Source: an uncultured Bacillota bacterium (GTDB taxonomy: Bacteria; Bacillota; Clostridia; Oscillospirales; Oscillospiraceae). From it: DNA of 64,000 nucleotides. The position numbers and the translations under genes were made by a program. This document shows, one piece after another, positions 8,314 to 16,720 of this stretch (position 1 is the first letter of the stretch; each line of letters opens with the position of its first letter). The notes below the pieces were generated by a model that saw only the letters and a list, made by a program, of their open reading frames with translations, made no database searches and had not been told where the DNA came from. Location of the stretch: the NCBI GenBank assembly GCA_947073765.1, contig CAMTMZ010000002.1:1-64000 (forward strand), read 5' to 3'.

Positions 8314-8901
8314 ATGGAAGACGAGAAAAAACTGACCACCCGCCGTCTGGTGGAGAGTGCTGTGATGATTGCCATCGGCACCGTACTGTCTATGTTTGAG
8401 TTCAAGGGGCCGTGGGCGCTGGGGGGTGGAATTACCTTCTGCTCCATGCTGCCTCTGGTTCTGATTTCCTGGCGGCATGGCTGCCGTTGGGGAGTATTTG
8501 CGGCCTTTGTACACAGTCTGCTCCAAATGATTTTGGGCATCTCCAATGTGCAGTATGCCACAAATATGTGGACCGCGGTTCTGATTATTCTGTTTGACTA
8601 TGTGATTGCCTACTCAGTTATTGGCTTGTCTGCCATGTTCAAAAAACGGATGGAAAATCAGCGCGTCGCTCTGGTGTTGGGCATCATGGTTACATTTTTG
8701 CTCCGGCTGGCCTGCCACTACATCTCCGGCGTAGCGGTGTGGGAGGTTCTTTGGCCCAATGAGCTGGGTTGGGCCGCACCCATCTGGTCCATCTCTTACA
8801 ACGCCAGTTATATGGTTCCGGAAATAATAATTACTGGTATCGTGGCGGCAGTGAGTTATCGTCCGTTGCGGAAATACTATCAGGGTGAGGACCTGAGATA
8901 A
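8314..8901 (+). CDS. thiT: Energy-coupled thiamine transporter ThiT (ECF S component)
   Basis: This 195-residue membrane protein has about six hydrophobic segments and the ThiT pattern, with aromatic residues near the end of the fifth segment (AAPIWSISYNASYMVPE). ThiT captures thiamine and works with a shared ECF ATPase/EcfT module, which is not in this window. The TPP riboswitch directly upstream supports thiamine as substrate. The ATG at 8314 follows TTGGAGG; longer readings would run back into the riboswitch. The HAD phosphatase gene follows 26 nt later, so the two probably form one unit. Confidence 0.92.
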   Translation: MEDEKKLTTRRLVESAVMIAIGTVLSMFEFKGPWALGGGITFCSMLPLVLISWRHGCRWGVFAAFVHSLLQMILGISNVQYATNMWTAVLIILFDYVIAYSVIGLSAMFKKRMENQRVALVLGIMVTFLLRLACHYISGVAVWEVLWPNELGWAAPIWSISYNASYMVPEIIITGIVAAVSYRPLRKYYQGEDLR

Positions 8902-8927
8902 GCCCCACGGGGGCGAAAGGAGGCCCC

Positions 8928-9734
8928 ATGGGGAAATTTGACGGCATTTTACTGGCCAGCGACTTTGACGATACGCTGTATACGGAGGACCTGCGCATCC
9001 CGGCGCGCAACCTGGAGGCCATTCGTTATTTTACCGGGGAGGGCGGATATTTCACCGTCTCCACCGGCCGGGCTCACCGCACCTTCGCCCCCCATGCCCC
9101 CCTCATTCCCATGAACGCCCCGGCGGTGCTGTCCAACGGCGCGGCCATCTATGACTTTCGGGCGGACCGGGTGCTGGAGCAGACCCATCTGCCCGATACA
9201 GCCCCCGCTGACCTTGCGGCTGTGATGGAGGTGTTTCCCACCCTGTCTCTGGAGGTGTACCACGGGGAGGAAATCTATGTCTGCAATCCCAACTATATTA
9301 CCCTGGCCCATTTGAAAAAAGTAAACTGCGATTACACCCAGTGCCCTGTGAATGCCATGCCTGCCCCCTGGGTGAAGGCCCTGCTCCACCAGGAGCGAGA
9401 GGTTCTCCTCCCGGTCCAGGCCTGGCTGCTGGAGCGGTTCGGGGACAAATATGAGGCCATCTTCTCCAACCCCTGCTATCTGGAGCTTACCGCCAAGGGG
9501 AGCACCAAGGGAGGGATGGTGGCTCGGGTGGCCCGGATGCTGAATGTGCCGCCGGAGCGCGTCTACTGTGTGGGGGACAACCAGAATGACATTACCATGC
9601 TGGCGCTATCCGCCATTCCCTTTGCCCCCGCCAACTGCGCCCAGGAGGTAAAGGACTGGGGCGCCCGTGTCCTGTGCCGCTGCGACGACGGTGTGATCGG
9701 GGATATCGTGGATATTCTTGACAAGCTGTATTAA
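8928..9734 (+). CDS. HAD-IIB (Cof-type) phosphatase
   Basis: This 268-residue protein is a Cof-type HAD hydrolase. Motif I is DFDDT (near residues 13-17), motif II is STGR, a conserved Lys lies in the KGSTKGG stretch, and motif IV is GDNQND. The cap domain sits between motifs II and III. Such enzymes dephosphorylate small phosphorylated metabolites; some Cof members act on thiamine-pathway intermediates (HMP-PP in E. coli). Co-transcription with thiT under a TPP riboswitch makes a thiamine-related substrate plausible, but that is inference. Confidence 0.88.
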   Translation: MGKFDGILLASDFDDTLYTEDLRIPARNLEAIRYFTGEGGYFTVSTGRAHRTFAPHAPLIPMNAPAVLSNGAAIYDFRADRVLEQTHLPDTAPADLAAVMEVFPTLSLEVYHGEEIYVCNPNYITLAHLKKVNCDYTQCPVNAMPAPWVKALLHQEREVLLPVQAWLLERFGDKYEAIFSNPCYLELTAKGSTKGGMVARVARMLNVPPERVYCVGDNQNDITMLALSAIPFAPANCAQEVKDWGARVLCRCDDGVIGDIVDILDKLY

Positions 9735-9799
9735 AAAAACGCCTCATTCGGCCGGGAGAGAAATTTGATTGCGGTAAAGGGTATATACTGTCAAAACAC

Positions 9800-9834
9800 A
9801 ATCTGGAGGGAAGTGTTCCCCTCCAGATTTTTAT
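9800..9834 (+). terminator. Intrinsic terminator after thiT-HAD
   Basis: A stem of ATCTGGAGGG against CCCTCCAGAT with a short loop is followed by TTTTTAT, 65 nt past the HAD stop codon. Confidence 0.85.
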
Positions 9835-9837
9835 AGT

Positions 9838-9868
9838 TTGATCTCACTGTGTTTCTTATCGTTATGGT
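9838..9868 (+). promoter_or_regulatory. Possible promoter of a tiny transcription unit
   Basis: TTGATC and TATGGT are separated by 19 bp, immediately after the thiT-unit terminator. The spacer is long, so this is tentative. Confidence 0.35.
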
Positions 9869-9924
9869 ATAGTGGTCAGGAGGAATGACGCAATTTTAAG
9901 GCATAAGGGAGGAAAAATGCGAGA

Positions 9925-9975
9925 ATGTTTACATTAATTTTAGAAGAGGAAGAACAGACAGAAGAAAGAAAATGA
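9925..9975 (+). CDS. Candidate 16-residue small protein
   Basis: An ATG at 9925 opens a 16-codon reading frame that starts MFTLILEEEEQ and ends in basic residues. A GGGAGG site lies upstream, but it is better spaced for an overlapping six-codon frame starting at 9917. The frame sits between a possible promoter and a strong hairpin (9981-10006). It could be a small protein, a leader peptide or part of a small RNA. Chance alone can give a frame of this length. Confidence 0.2.
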   Translation: MFTLILEEEEQTEERK

Positions 9976-9980
9976 GCGGC

Positions 9981-10006
9981 AGGCCCCCGGCGTCAGCCGG
10001 GGGCCT
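9981..10006. terminator. Strong GC-rich hairpin, probable bidirectional terminator
   Basis: A near-perfect 11-bp stem (AGGCCCCCGGC against GCCGGGGGCCT) with a GTCA loop lies between the small plus-strand unit and the end of the minus-strand small-protein gene. On the minus strand it is followed by a pyrimidine-rich ATTTTCTTTCTTC stretch. Confidence 0.65.
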
Positions 10007-10014
10007 GGTCACAT

Positions 10015-10209
10015 TCACATATCCATGGCGTCGGCCAGATGGTCGATGGCCTCATTGACCCGGCGGGCGGCCTTGTTGGCGGTCCGCTTCAGATGCCGGG
10101 CGGAGGACGGCGTCATTGTGGCGCTCAGGGCCGCGCCGGCGGCCATTCCGGCCACTGCGCCCATGAGAAACATACCGGTGCCATGGCAGGTATAGGAGTT
10201 GGCGTGCAT
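10015..10209 (-). CDS. YtxH-like small membrane-associated protein
   Basis: This 64-residue protein has one Gly/Ala-rich hydrophobic segment (about residues 12-32, MFLMGAVAGMAAGAALSATM) followed by a basic amphipathic helix (about 37-62). That is the arrangement of YtxH-type small stress proteins, which have no known biochemical activity, although the similarity is general rather than motif-based. A GGGAGGG site precedes the ATG. It is a single-gene unit ending at the hairpin at 9981-10006. Confidence 0.65.
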   Translation of the reverse strand: MHANSYTCHGTGMFLMGAVAGMAAGAALSATMTPSSARHLKRTANKAARRVNEAIDHLADAMDM

Positions 10210-10287
10210 TGTTTTCCCTCCCTTTTCGCGGAGAACTGTTAGACTTCTCCGCCACGGTTAGTATCTCCGGAAAAACGAAAAAACTCG

Positions 10288-10316
10288 TTGCTAAATCCTG
10301 TATCTTCCGCTATAAT
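10288..10316 (+). promoter_or_regulatory. Promoter of the pyr cluster
   Basis: TTGCTA and a perfect TATAAT are separated by 17 bp, giving a leader of about 95 nt before pyrC. The leader holds a 9-bp hairpin at 10336-10371. Confidence 0.75.
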
Positions 10317-10419
10317 TTATTCTAAGGGTACTATAGGCTTTGGAGCGGAAAGAGAACTGGAATCCAAGGCCGGTACGGAAAAATACAGAAAATTTACCAT
10401 ATCATGGCGGAGGACGCGT

Positions 10420-11700
10420 ATGAAGCTTTTGATCAAGAACGGGCGGGTGGTCCATCCGGTAACGGGTACCGTCCTGCTCCAGGACATTTTGGCGGAAAAC
10501 GGCCGCGTCGGCCTGCTGGAGCACGGCCTGGACTGTGAGGCGGACCAGGTGATCGACGCCGGGGGGCTGATGGTGGCGCCCGGTCTGGTGGACATGCACG
10601 TCCACCTCCGGGATCCGGGGCTGACCTATAAGGAGGATATTATAACCGGCTGCCGGGCGGCCGCCCGGGGCGGCGTGACCTCTATGGCCTGCATGGCCAA
10701 CACCAGTCCAACGGTGGACTGCCCCGAGCAGGTGAGGTATGTGCTGGACCGGGCCAGGCAGGCCAACGGCGTGGGCGTGTACCCGGTGGCGGCTTTGTCC
10801 AAGGGTCTGCGGGGAGAGGAGCCCACGGATGCTGAGGCCCTCCGGAGAGCGGGAGCGGTGGCCCTGTCAGATGACGGAAGCAACGTGGATAACGCCAACC
10901 TGATGCGGGATGTGCTCATCCGGGCCCGGCAGCTGGAAATGCCGGTTCTGTGCCACTGTGAGGACACCTCCATGGTGGCCGGCCGGGCAGTGAACGAGGG
11001 CAGCGTGTCCCGCCAGCTGTGGCTGGAGGGACGGCCCGCCATCGCGGAGGAGATTATGGTCATGCGGGACGCCATGCTGGCGGAGGAGACCGGGGCCCGG
11101 GTCCATATCTGCCACGTGTCCACCGCCCGGAGCGTGGAGATTATCCGGAAGATGAAGAAAAAGGGGGTCTCCATCACTTGTGAGACCTGTCCTCAGTACT
11201 TCACCCTTACCGAGGACGAGGTGCTCAGGGAAGGAGCTCTGGCCCGGGTCAACCCGCCCCTGCGCACCCAGAAGGACGTACAAGGCATCATTGCCGGGCT
11301 GAGGGACGGAACCATTGACGCCATCGCCACCGATCACGCCCCCCACTCCCCAGAGGAGAAGGCCCGGCCCCTCAGCCGCGCCCCCAGCGGCATGATTGGC
11401 CTGGAGACCAGCCTGGCCCTCACCCTCACCCAGCTCTACCACACCAAAAAGATGGATATCCCGGCCATCTTCCGCCATATGTCCACTAACCCGGCGGAGA
11501 TTCTCCACTTGGCACGGGGACGTATGTCCCTGGGGGCGGTTGCCGACCTGGTTATCTTTGACCCGGACGAGGCCTGGACGATTGACCCGGAGCAGTTCGC
11601 CTCCAAGGCCCGCAATACCCCCTTCGCCGGGCGGACGGTGAAGGGAAGGGTAAAATATACCGTTGTAAAGGGTGAGGTCATCTATCGGGACGACAGATAG
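10420..11700 (+). CDS. pyrC: Dihydroorotase (class I)
   Basis: This 426-residue enzyme cyclises carbamoyl-aspartate to dihydroorotate, the third step of pyrimidine synthesis, in the cytoplasm. The metal-binding HxH is His60/His62 (DMHVHLRDPG), and the catalytic Asp305 lies in ATDHAPH. Length and motifs fit the class I (Bacillus-type) dihydroorotases. I took the ATG at 10420, preceded by GCGGAGGA; in-frame codons further upstream lie in the leader. It is the first gene of a long plus-strand run with pyrF, pyrK and pyrD. Confidence 0.95.
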   Translation: MKLLIKNGRVVHPVTGTVLLQDILAENGRVGLLEHGLDCEADQVIDAGGLMVAPGLVDMHVHLRDPGLTYKEDIITGCRAAARGGVTSMACMANTSPTVDCPEQVRYVLDRARQANGVGVYPVAALSKGLRGEEPTDAEALRRAGAVALSDDGSNVDNANLMRDVLIRARQLEMPVLCHCEDTSMVAGRAVNEGSVSRQLWLEGRPAIAEEIMVMRDAMLAEETGARVHICHVSTARSVEIIRKMKKKGVSITCETCPQYFTLTEDEVLREGALARVNPPLRTQKDVQGIIAGLRDGTIDAIATDHAPHSPEEKARPLSRAPSGMIGLETSLALTLTQLYHTKKMDIPAIFRHMSTNPAEILHLARGRMSLGAVADLVIFDPDEAWTIDPEQFASKARNTPFAGRTVKGRVKYTVVKGEVIYRDDR

Positions 11701-11740
11701 GAGCGGCCCCAGACCGTTCGCTGGAGAGAGGAGCGAATTT

Positions 11741-12121
11741 ATGAAGAAATCAACCCGGAACAATCTGGTTTACTGGGGTGTCGCGGCAATGATTATTGCC
11801 GTCTGCGGGGTGCTTGCCCTGGGGGGCTGGCGTATGGCGAGTGTAGTCATGCTGTCGGCAGTCTGGGTGTGGATAGGCCTTTGTATGCTTCTGAACATCC
11901 ATCCCATGATTGAAGAACGGAATTACTCCCGGTGGTACTGCCGCGCTATAGCGCTGAGTTACTTCCTGTTCGCCGCCGGAATGGCCGCGATAGGGTTTAT
12001 TCCTCTGGGATGGCCTACTGTTGTGCCGATTGTGGTAGTGATTGTGGCAGTTATCGCCATGATGGTGGTGGAGAGCCGGGAAAAGCGGGAGAAACAGAAA
12101 AGACAGAACGAGCCGGAATAG
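11741..12121 (+). CDS. Hypothetical four-segment membrane protein in the pyr cluster
   Basis: I do not recognise this 126-residue protein. It has four hydrophobic segments (about residues 9-27, 31-50, 62-82 and 87-110) and ends in a strongly charged Glu/Lys/Arg tail. The ATG at 11741 has GAGAGGAG upstream. It lies 40 nt after pyrC and 15 nt before pyrF, so it is almost certainly co-transcribed with them. A transport or regulatory role in pyrimidine metabolism is possible, but nothing in the sequence shows it. Confidence 0.7.
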   Translation: MKKSTRNNLVYWGVAAMIIAVCGVLALGGWRMASVVMLSAVWVWIGLCMLLNIHPMIEERNYSRWYCRAIALSYFLFAAGMAAIGFIPLGWPTVVPIVVVIVAVIAMMVVESREKREKQKRQNEPE

Positions 12122-12136
12122 AAAGGAAGAGACAAT

Positions 12137-13060
12137 ATGTCGTTCGATATTTTGCAGGATAAAATCAGAGCGATGAAGAACCCGACCGTGGCTGGGCTGG
12201 ATGCCCGGATCGAGTATGTTCCGGAGCACATCCGGCAGGCCGCCTTTGAGGAGCACGGCGTGGGCCTGAAGGGGGCCGCCGAGGCTGTCTGGCAGTTCAA
12301 CACCGGCCTGATTGATGCGTTATGTGACATTGTCCCGGCAGTAAAACCCCAGGCGGCCTACTACGAGAACCTGGGCTGGCAGGGGATGGAAGTGCTGGAA
12401 CGCACCATCCACTACGCCAAGGAGAAGGGCCTGTTTGTCATCGCCGACATCAAACGGGGGGACATCGGCTCCACCGCCGCCGCCTACGCCGAGGGCTGGC
12501 TGTCCGGGGCAAAGATTGAGGGGAGACAGTTCAAGTCCTTCGATGCCGACTGCGTCACCCTCAACGGCTATATGGGCTCCGACTCCATCAGACCCTTCCT
12601 GGAGGCCGCCAAGGGGGAGGATAAGTGCGTCTTTGTGCTGGTAAAGACATCCAATCCCGGCTCCGGGGAGCTCCAGGATATCCCCGCCGGAGACCGGCTG
12701 GTCTATCAGGTGATGGGTGATCTCAACGAGCGCATCGCCGCCGGCACCGAGGGAAAGTACGGGTATACCTGCGCCGGCGCGGTCACCGGGGCAACGTATC
12801 CCTCCGACATCCGCGCCCTGAGAAAGCGGCTGGAACACACCTTTTTCCTTGTGCCGGGCTACGGCGCCCAGGGGGGCACGGCGGACGATGTGCGGTACGC
12901 CTTCGACAAGTACGGCCACGGAGCGATCGTCAACTCCTCCCGGGGGATTATGTGCGCCTGGCAGAAGACCGGCGGGGACGGCCGTGACTTCGCCGCCGCC
13001 GCCCGGAACGCCGCTCTGGCCATGCGGGACGACATTCGGCAGTTTGTGACCATCGTGTAA
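12137..13060 (+). CDS. pyrF: Orotidine 5'-phosphate decarboxylase (PyrF, long type)
   Basis: This 307-residue enzyme removes CO2 from OMP to give UMP, the last step of pyrimidine synthesis. The catalytic signature VIADIKRGDIGSTA (near residues 102-115) includes the Asp-Lys-Asp residues. A VPGYGAQGGT phosphate-binding loop follows near residue 238. The protein is longer than the 230-240 residues of E. coli PyrF and fits the long bacterial subfamily. AGGAAGAGA precedes the ATG. It lies between a membrane-protein gene and a zinc-ribbon gene. Confidence 0.95.
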   Translation: MSFDILQDKIRAMKNPTVAGLDARIEYVPEHIRQAAFEEHGVGLKGAAEAVWQFNTGLIDALCDIVPAVKPQAAYYENLGWQGMEVLERTIHYAKEKGLFVIADIKRGDIGSTAAAYAEGWLSGAKIEGRQFKSFDADCVTLNGYMGSDSIRPFLEAAKGEDKCVFVLVKTSNPGSGELQDIPAGDRLVYQVMGDLNERIAAGTEGKYGYTCAGAVTGATYPSDIRALRKRLEHTFFLVPGYGAQGGTADDVRYAFDKYGHGAIVNSSRGIMCAWQKTGGDGRDFAAAARNAALAMRDDIRQFVTIV

Positions 13061-13076
13061 GAGAGGAGCGCTTGAT

Positions 13077-13529
13077 ATGGCTAAGGAATGTGCGTTTTGC
13101 GGCGCGAAGCTGAACATGTTTGCCAGTTCCCTGGTGTGTGGCAACGTATCTCAGCCGGTATGCAAGGACTGTGGGGAGAAGTACGCCGAAAGCCCGCAGC
13201 TTGAGCGGTGCCGGGAACTGCTCAAGGGCAGCTGGGCCGCAGAGCCGGAGAAGCTGCGGGCCTTTTTGGCGGAGCAGGAGCGGGAGGCAGAGGCCCAGAG
13301 GACCGAGGCGGAGCGGCTGGGCAAGCTGATGAATTGCTGCGGCCAGCCCATGACCCCGCTGGGTGTTTCAGAATTTCAGCTGGGCTGTCAGGGCTGGATT
13401 CTGGGGGATCTGCCCAACCTGCTGGCGGGAGCCATGGAGCTTGCTGTGTTCCGGTGTGAACACTGCGGACAGATCCGGTTTATGGATCCCGAGTTTATCA
13501 AAACAAAAGAAAGTGGGAATCCCACATGA
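13077..13529 (+). CDS. Cysteine-rich zinc-ribbon protein coupled to pyrK
   Basis: I do not recognise this 150-residue protein as a named family. It has two CxxC-type zinc-binding pairs at its N-terminus (CAFC near residue 5 and CKDC near 29), a charged middle helix (about 48-83), a NCCGQPM motif, and a CEHC pair near residue 126. It therefore looks like a double zinc ribbon. Its stop codon overlaps the pyrK ATG (ATGA), so translation of the two is probably coupled. A link to the iron-sulfur subunit PyrK is possible but unproven. Confidence 0.75.
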   Translation: MAKECAFCGAKLNMFASSLVCGNVSQPVCKDCGEKYAESPQLERCRELLKGSWAAEPEKLRAFLAEQEREAEAQRTEAERLGKLMNCCGQPMTPLGVSEFQLGCQGWILGDLPNLLAGAMELAVFRCEHCGQIRFMDPEFIKTKESGNPT

Positions 13530-14299
13530 AAGTGGAGCGCAAGTGCAGAATTGTGGAGAAAACGCAGATGGGAGACGCCATTTATATGGTGTTGGCCGTA
13601 GGGGATATGGTCCGCACGTCCGGCGTGCGCCCCGGACAGTTTGTCCACATCAAGTGCGGAGACGCAAACCTGCTCCGCCGCCCCATCTCCATCTGCCAGT
13701 GGGCGGGGAGCGGGGACGGCGATACCCTTACCGTCGTCTTTGAGGTCCGGGGGGAGGGCACGGCCTGGCTGGCCCGCCGTCCCGTGGGCCACACAGTGGA
13801 TGTGCTGGGGCCCCTGGGCAACGGGTTCGAGGCGGAAGGCGGCCCCTACCTTCTGGTGGGGGGCGGCATCGGCGTGCCCCCCATGCTGGGCTGCGCGGGG
13901 ACCAGCGGCGGGACCTCTACCGCCATTTTAGGGTTCCGTTCCAAGGAAAAGGCCATTTTGCTGGACCAGTTCGCCAGCGATTGCGCTGACTGTCTGGTAG
14001 CCACCGACGACGGCTCTCTGGGTTACCACGGCTTTGTGGATGCCCTGGTCCGGCAGGAGCTGGAGAAGGAGCACCACTACCAGGGTGTGCTGGCCTGCGG
14101 GCCCAAGCCCATGCTGAAGAGTGTGGCCAAGGTGGCGGCGGAGTTCGGCGTGCCCTGTCAGATATCCATGGAGGAGCGGATGGGGTGCGGCGTGGGGGCC
14201 TGTCTTGTCTGTGCCGCCCCTATGAAGGACGGGACAGTAAAGCACGTGTGCAAGGACGGCCCGGTATTTGACGCCCGGGAGGTGGATTGGGATGCCTGA
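13526..14299 (+). CDS. pyrK: Dihydroorotate dehydrogenase B electron-transfer subunit
   Basis: This 257-residue flavoprotein passes electrons from dihydroorotate oxidation, through FAD and a [2Fe-2S] cluster, to NAD+. The FAD-binding region (LLRRPISICQW near residues 50-60) and the nucleotide-binding LLVGGGIGVPPM motif near 111 are clear. The cluster ligands are Cys221, Cys226, Cys229 and Cys242 (GCGVGACLVC ... HVC). It partners PyrD, whose gene overlaps its 3' end by 8 nt, as usual for class 1B enzymes. Confidence 0.95.
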   Translation: MKVERKCRIVEKTQMGDAIYMVLAVGDMVRTSGVRPGQFVHIKCGDANLLRRPISICQWAGSGDGDTLTVVFEVRGEGTAWLARRPVGHTVDVLGPLGNGFEAEGGPYLLVGGGIGVPPMLGCAGTSGGTSTAILGFRSKEKAILLDQFASDCADCLVATDDGSLGYHGFVDALVRQELEKEHHYQGVLACGPKPMLKSVAKVAAEFGVPCQISMEERMGCGVGACLVCAAPMKDGTVKHVCKDGPVFDAREVDWDA

Positions 14300-15206
14300 T
14301 ATGACCGTCAATCTGGCGGGGATTGCCCTAAAAAATCCCGTGGTGGTGGCCTCGGGAACCTTTGGCTTCGGCCGGGAATACAGCCGGTTTTACGACCTGG
14401 GGGAGCTGGGCGGCATCTGCGCCAAGGGCCTCACCCTTCACCCCCACACCGGCAACCCAGCCCCCCGGATCGCGGAGACCCCTATGGGCATTCTCAACTC
14501 CGTGGGGCTGGAAAACCCTGGAGTAGACGCCTTTATTGCCGAAGAGCTGCCCTTCCTGCGGCAATTTGATACCAAAGTGATCGCCAATATCTCCGGCAAC
14601 ACCCCGGAGGAGTACGGCGTCATGTGCGAAAAACTCTCCGCCGCCGGGGTGGATCTGATTGAGGTAAACATCTCCTGCCCCAACGTAAAGGCGGGGGGGC
14701 TGGCCTACGGTACCCGGCCCGAGCTGGCCGCCGAGGTCACGGAGGAGGCGAAAAAGCACGCCGGGGATGTGCCCGTGATGGTAAAGCTGTCTCCCAATGT
14801 CACCGATATCACCGAAATTGCCAGGGCGGCGGAGGGGGCCGGAGCGGACGCCCTGTCCCTCATCAACACCATGCGGGGAATGCGCGTCGACGTGAATACC
14901 CGCCGGCCGGTACTGAAAATGAACACTGGCGGACTGTCCGGCCCAGCTGTGCTGCCGGTGGCGGTGCGGATGGTGTGGGAGGTGGCCCAGGCCGTGTCCC
15001 TGCCCATTCTGGGTATGGGGGGAGTGGCAAAAGGGGAGGACGCCGCCCAGCTGATGCTGGCCGGAGCCTGCGCCGTGGCGGTGGGCACCGCCCTGTTTGC
15101 AGATCCCTTTGCTCCCCTGCATGTCCGGGACGGCCTGAAGGAGATCGCCGCCTGTCAGGGACTGGAGGCGGTGTCAGAGCTCACCGGAGGGATACGGCCC
15201 TGGTAA
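14292..15206 (+). CDS. pyrD: Dihydroorotate dehydrogenase (NAD+), catalytic subunit 1B
   Basis: This 304-residue FMN enzyme oxidises dihydroorotate to orotate and forms the class 1B complex with PyrK. The active-site segment EVNISCPNVKAGG carries the catalytic Cys expected of class 1 enzymes, and the FMN-phosphate site is the ILGMGGV ... MLAGACAVAVGTA stretch. I chose the ATG at 14292, which has GGGAGG nine bases upstream; an ATG three codons later also fits. The 8-nt overlap with pyrK indicates coupled translation. Confidence 0.95.
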   Translation: MPDMTVNLAGIALKNPVVVASGTFGFGREYSRFYDLGELGGICAKGLTLHPHTGNPAPRIAETPMGILNSVGLENPGVDAFIAEELPFLRQFDTKVIANISGNTPEEYGVMCEKLSAAGVDLIEVNISCPNVKAGGLAYGTRPELAAEVTEEAKKHAGDVPVMVKLSPNVTDITEIARAAEGAGADALSLINTMRGMRVDVNTRRPVLKMNTGGLSGPAVLPVAVRMVWEVAQAVSLPILGMGGVAKGEDAAQLMLAGACAVAVGTALFADPFAPLHVRDGLKEIAACQGLEAVSELTGGIRPW

Positions 15207-15220
15207 AAGGAGGTTACGCC

Positions 15221-15565
15221 ATGCTGGAACACATCATTGAGCTGTGCCTGCCAACCATTATCTCCGCCTGTGAGCTGATGGGCATTTTTGTGGTGGCGGT
15301 CACCGCCCTGCGGGCGTTCTGGCTCTACTGCGCCGGAATGGTAAGCCGCCGTCCCCGGAACATCAAGTTTTATCTGGCCGACGGCCTGGCCACCAGCCTG
15401 GAATTTAAAATGGCCGCGGAGATCTTGAAAACCGTATTGGTCCGGGACCTGAACGAGCTGATGGTGCTGGGCGCGGTTATTTTGCTGCGGGCGTTGCTGT
15501 CTCTGCTGATCCACATCGAGATGAAGGGAGAGCATCCCCAAGATCACAAGAGCGAGGAGCCTTGA
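15221..15565 (+). CDS. DUF1622 family membrane protein
   Basis: This 114-residue protein has three hydrophobic segments (about residues 5-30, 55-72 and 78-98) and the DUF1622 pattern: an early acidic residue in the first segment, an LADGLATSLEFKMAAEILKTVLVRDL stretch, and VLGAVILLRALLSL near the end. Its function is unknown. AAAAGGAGG lies 8 nt before the ATG. It follows pyrD by 14 nt and precedes the phosphatase-acetyltransferase gene by 1 nt, so all are likely on one transcript. Confidence 0.8.
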   Translation: MLEHIIELCLPTIISACELMGIFVVAVTALRAFWLYCAGMVSRRPRNIKFYLADGLATSLEFKMAAEILKTVLVRDLNELMVLGAVILLRALLSLLIHIEMKGEHPQDHKSEEP

Positions 15566-15566
15566 C

Positions 15567-16706
15567 ATGACTACCATCTATCTCATCCGCCACGCTGAGG
15601 CGGAGGGCAATCTGTACCGCCGGGTCCACGGCTGGTATGACTCCCTGATTACAGATAACGGCTACCGGCAGATTGCGGCCCTGGAGAAGCGGTTTCGGGG
15701 CATCTCCATCGACGCTGTCTACTCCAGCGACCTGTTCCGTACGCGTACCACCGCCCGGGCGGTCTATGTACCCAAGGGGCTGGAGCTGCATACTGACCCC
15801 GGGCTGCGGGAGTTGAAGCTGGGAGACTGGGAGGACATGACCTTTGGCTTTGTCCGCCACCGGTTTCCCCAGGCTATGGAGCTGTTCAACCGTACCGACC
15901 CGGCCTGGGAGGTGCCCGGCGGGGAAAGCTTCTTCCAGCTGGGGGAACGTGTGGAGGAGGCTGTGCGCCGGATTGCGCGGAGGCACAGCGGACAGACTGT
16001 CGCCCTGTTCAGCCACGGTATGGCCATCCGCCAGTTTTTAGGCCGGGTGAAAAATGTCCCGCCGGAGCAGTGGCACAGCATGCCCCACGGGGACAACACG
16101 GCGGTAAGCTGCCTGACCTGGGATGGAGAGCGGTTCGCGATTGAATTTGAGATGGACAACTCCCACCTGTCGGAGGATATCTCCACCCTGGCCCGTCAGG
16201 CCTGGTGGCGCAAGGGCGGTAAGGCCCAGGATGTAAACCTGTGGTACGCCCCCCTTGACCAGGAGCGGGATTGGACAATCTATCTGGAGGCGCGCCGGGA
16301 GTCCTGGGTCCTGGCCTATGGCGCCGGCGTCCCCTTTGACCGGGAAGAGGCGCTCCAAAATGCCGGCGACAATCTGTCCCGCACCCCCTGGGGGGTGACG
16401 CTGGCGTTCGCCGGAGATCAGCTGGCCGGGGTGCTGGAGCTGGACCCCTCCCGCTATGCGCGGGAAAAGGCTGGCTGCATCCCCTTCTGCTGGGTGGCTC
16501 CCCAGCGGAGAGGCCAAGGGCTGGGAATACAGCTTATCGGGCAGGCGGTTGCGTTCTACCGCCCCATAGGCCGGAACCGGCTGCGCCTGCACTGCCCAGC
16601 GGGCAACGAGGCGGCCCGGCGCTTCTTCCAAAAATATGGCTTTACAAACGTCAGCGGGGCGGACAGCGCCGGCCTGCTGGAGAAGTACATCGGGTATGAC
16701 CAATAA
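15567..16706 (+). CDS. Histidine phosphatase-GNAT acetyltransferase fusion
   Basis: This 379-residue protein joins two enzymes. Residues 1-200 form a phosphoglycerate-mutase-type histidine phosphatase: the [10 protein letters not shown] motif holds the phosphorylated His8, and FSHGMA carries the second catalytic His. Residues 225-379 form a GNAT acetyltransferase with the acetyl-CoA loop [15 protein letters not shown]. The reading frame is continuous and the linker is charged, so this is a real fusion. Substrates of both halves are unknown. It lies one base after the DUF1622 gene and 14 nt before the YgiQ gene. Confidence 0.85.
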   Translation: MTTIYLIRHAEAEGNLYRRVHGWYDSLITDNGYRQIAALEKRFRGISIDAVYSSDLFRTRTTARAVYVPKGLELHTDPGLRELKLGDWEDMTFGFVRHRFPQAMELFNRTDPAWEVPGGESFFQLGERVEEAVRRIARRHSGQTVALFSHGMAIRQFLGRVKNVPPEQWHSMPHGDNTAVSCLTWDGERFAIEFEMDNSHLSEDISTLARQAWWRKGGKAQDVNLWYAPLDQERDWTIYLEARRESWVLAYGAGVPFDREEALQNAGDNLSRTPWGVTLAFAGDQLAGVLELDPSRYAREKAGCIPFCWVAPQRRGQGLGIQLIGQAVAFYRPIGRNRLRLHCPAGNEAARRFFQKYGFTNVSGADSAGLLEKYIGYDQ

Positions 16707-16720
16707 AGGAGGGGCTGCCT

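Noticed and set aside
10317..10419. The pyr leader as a PyrR-type attenuator.
   Set aside because: I found no PyrR-loop consensus and no T-run terminator in the leader; only one unexplained hairpin is present.
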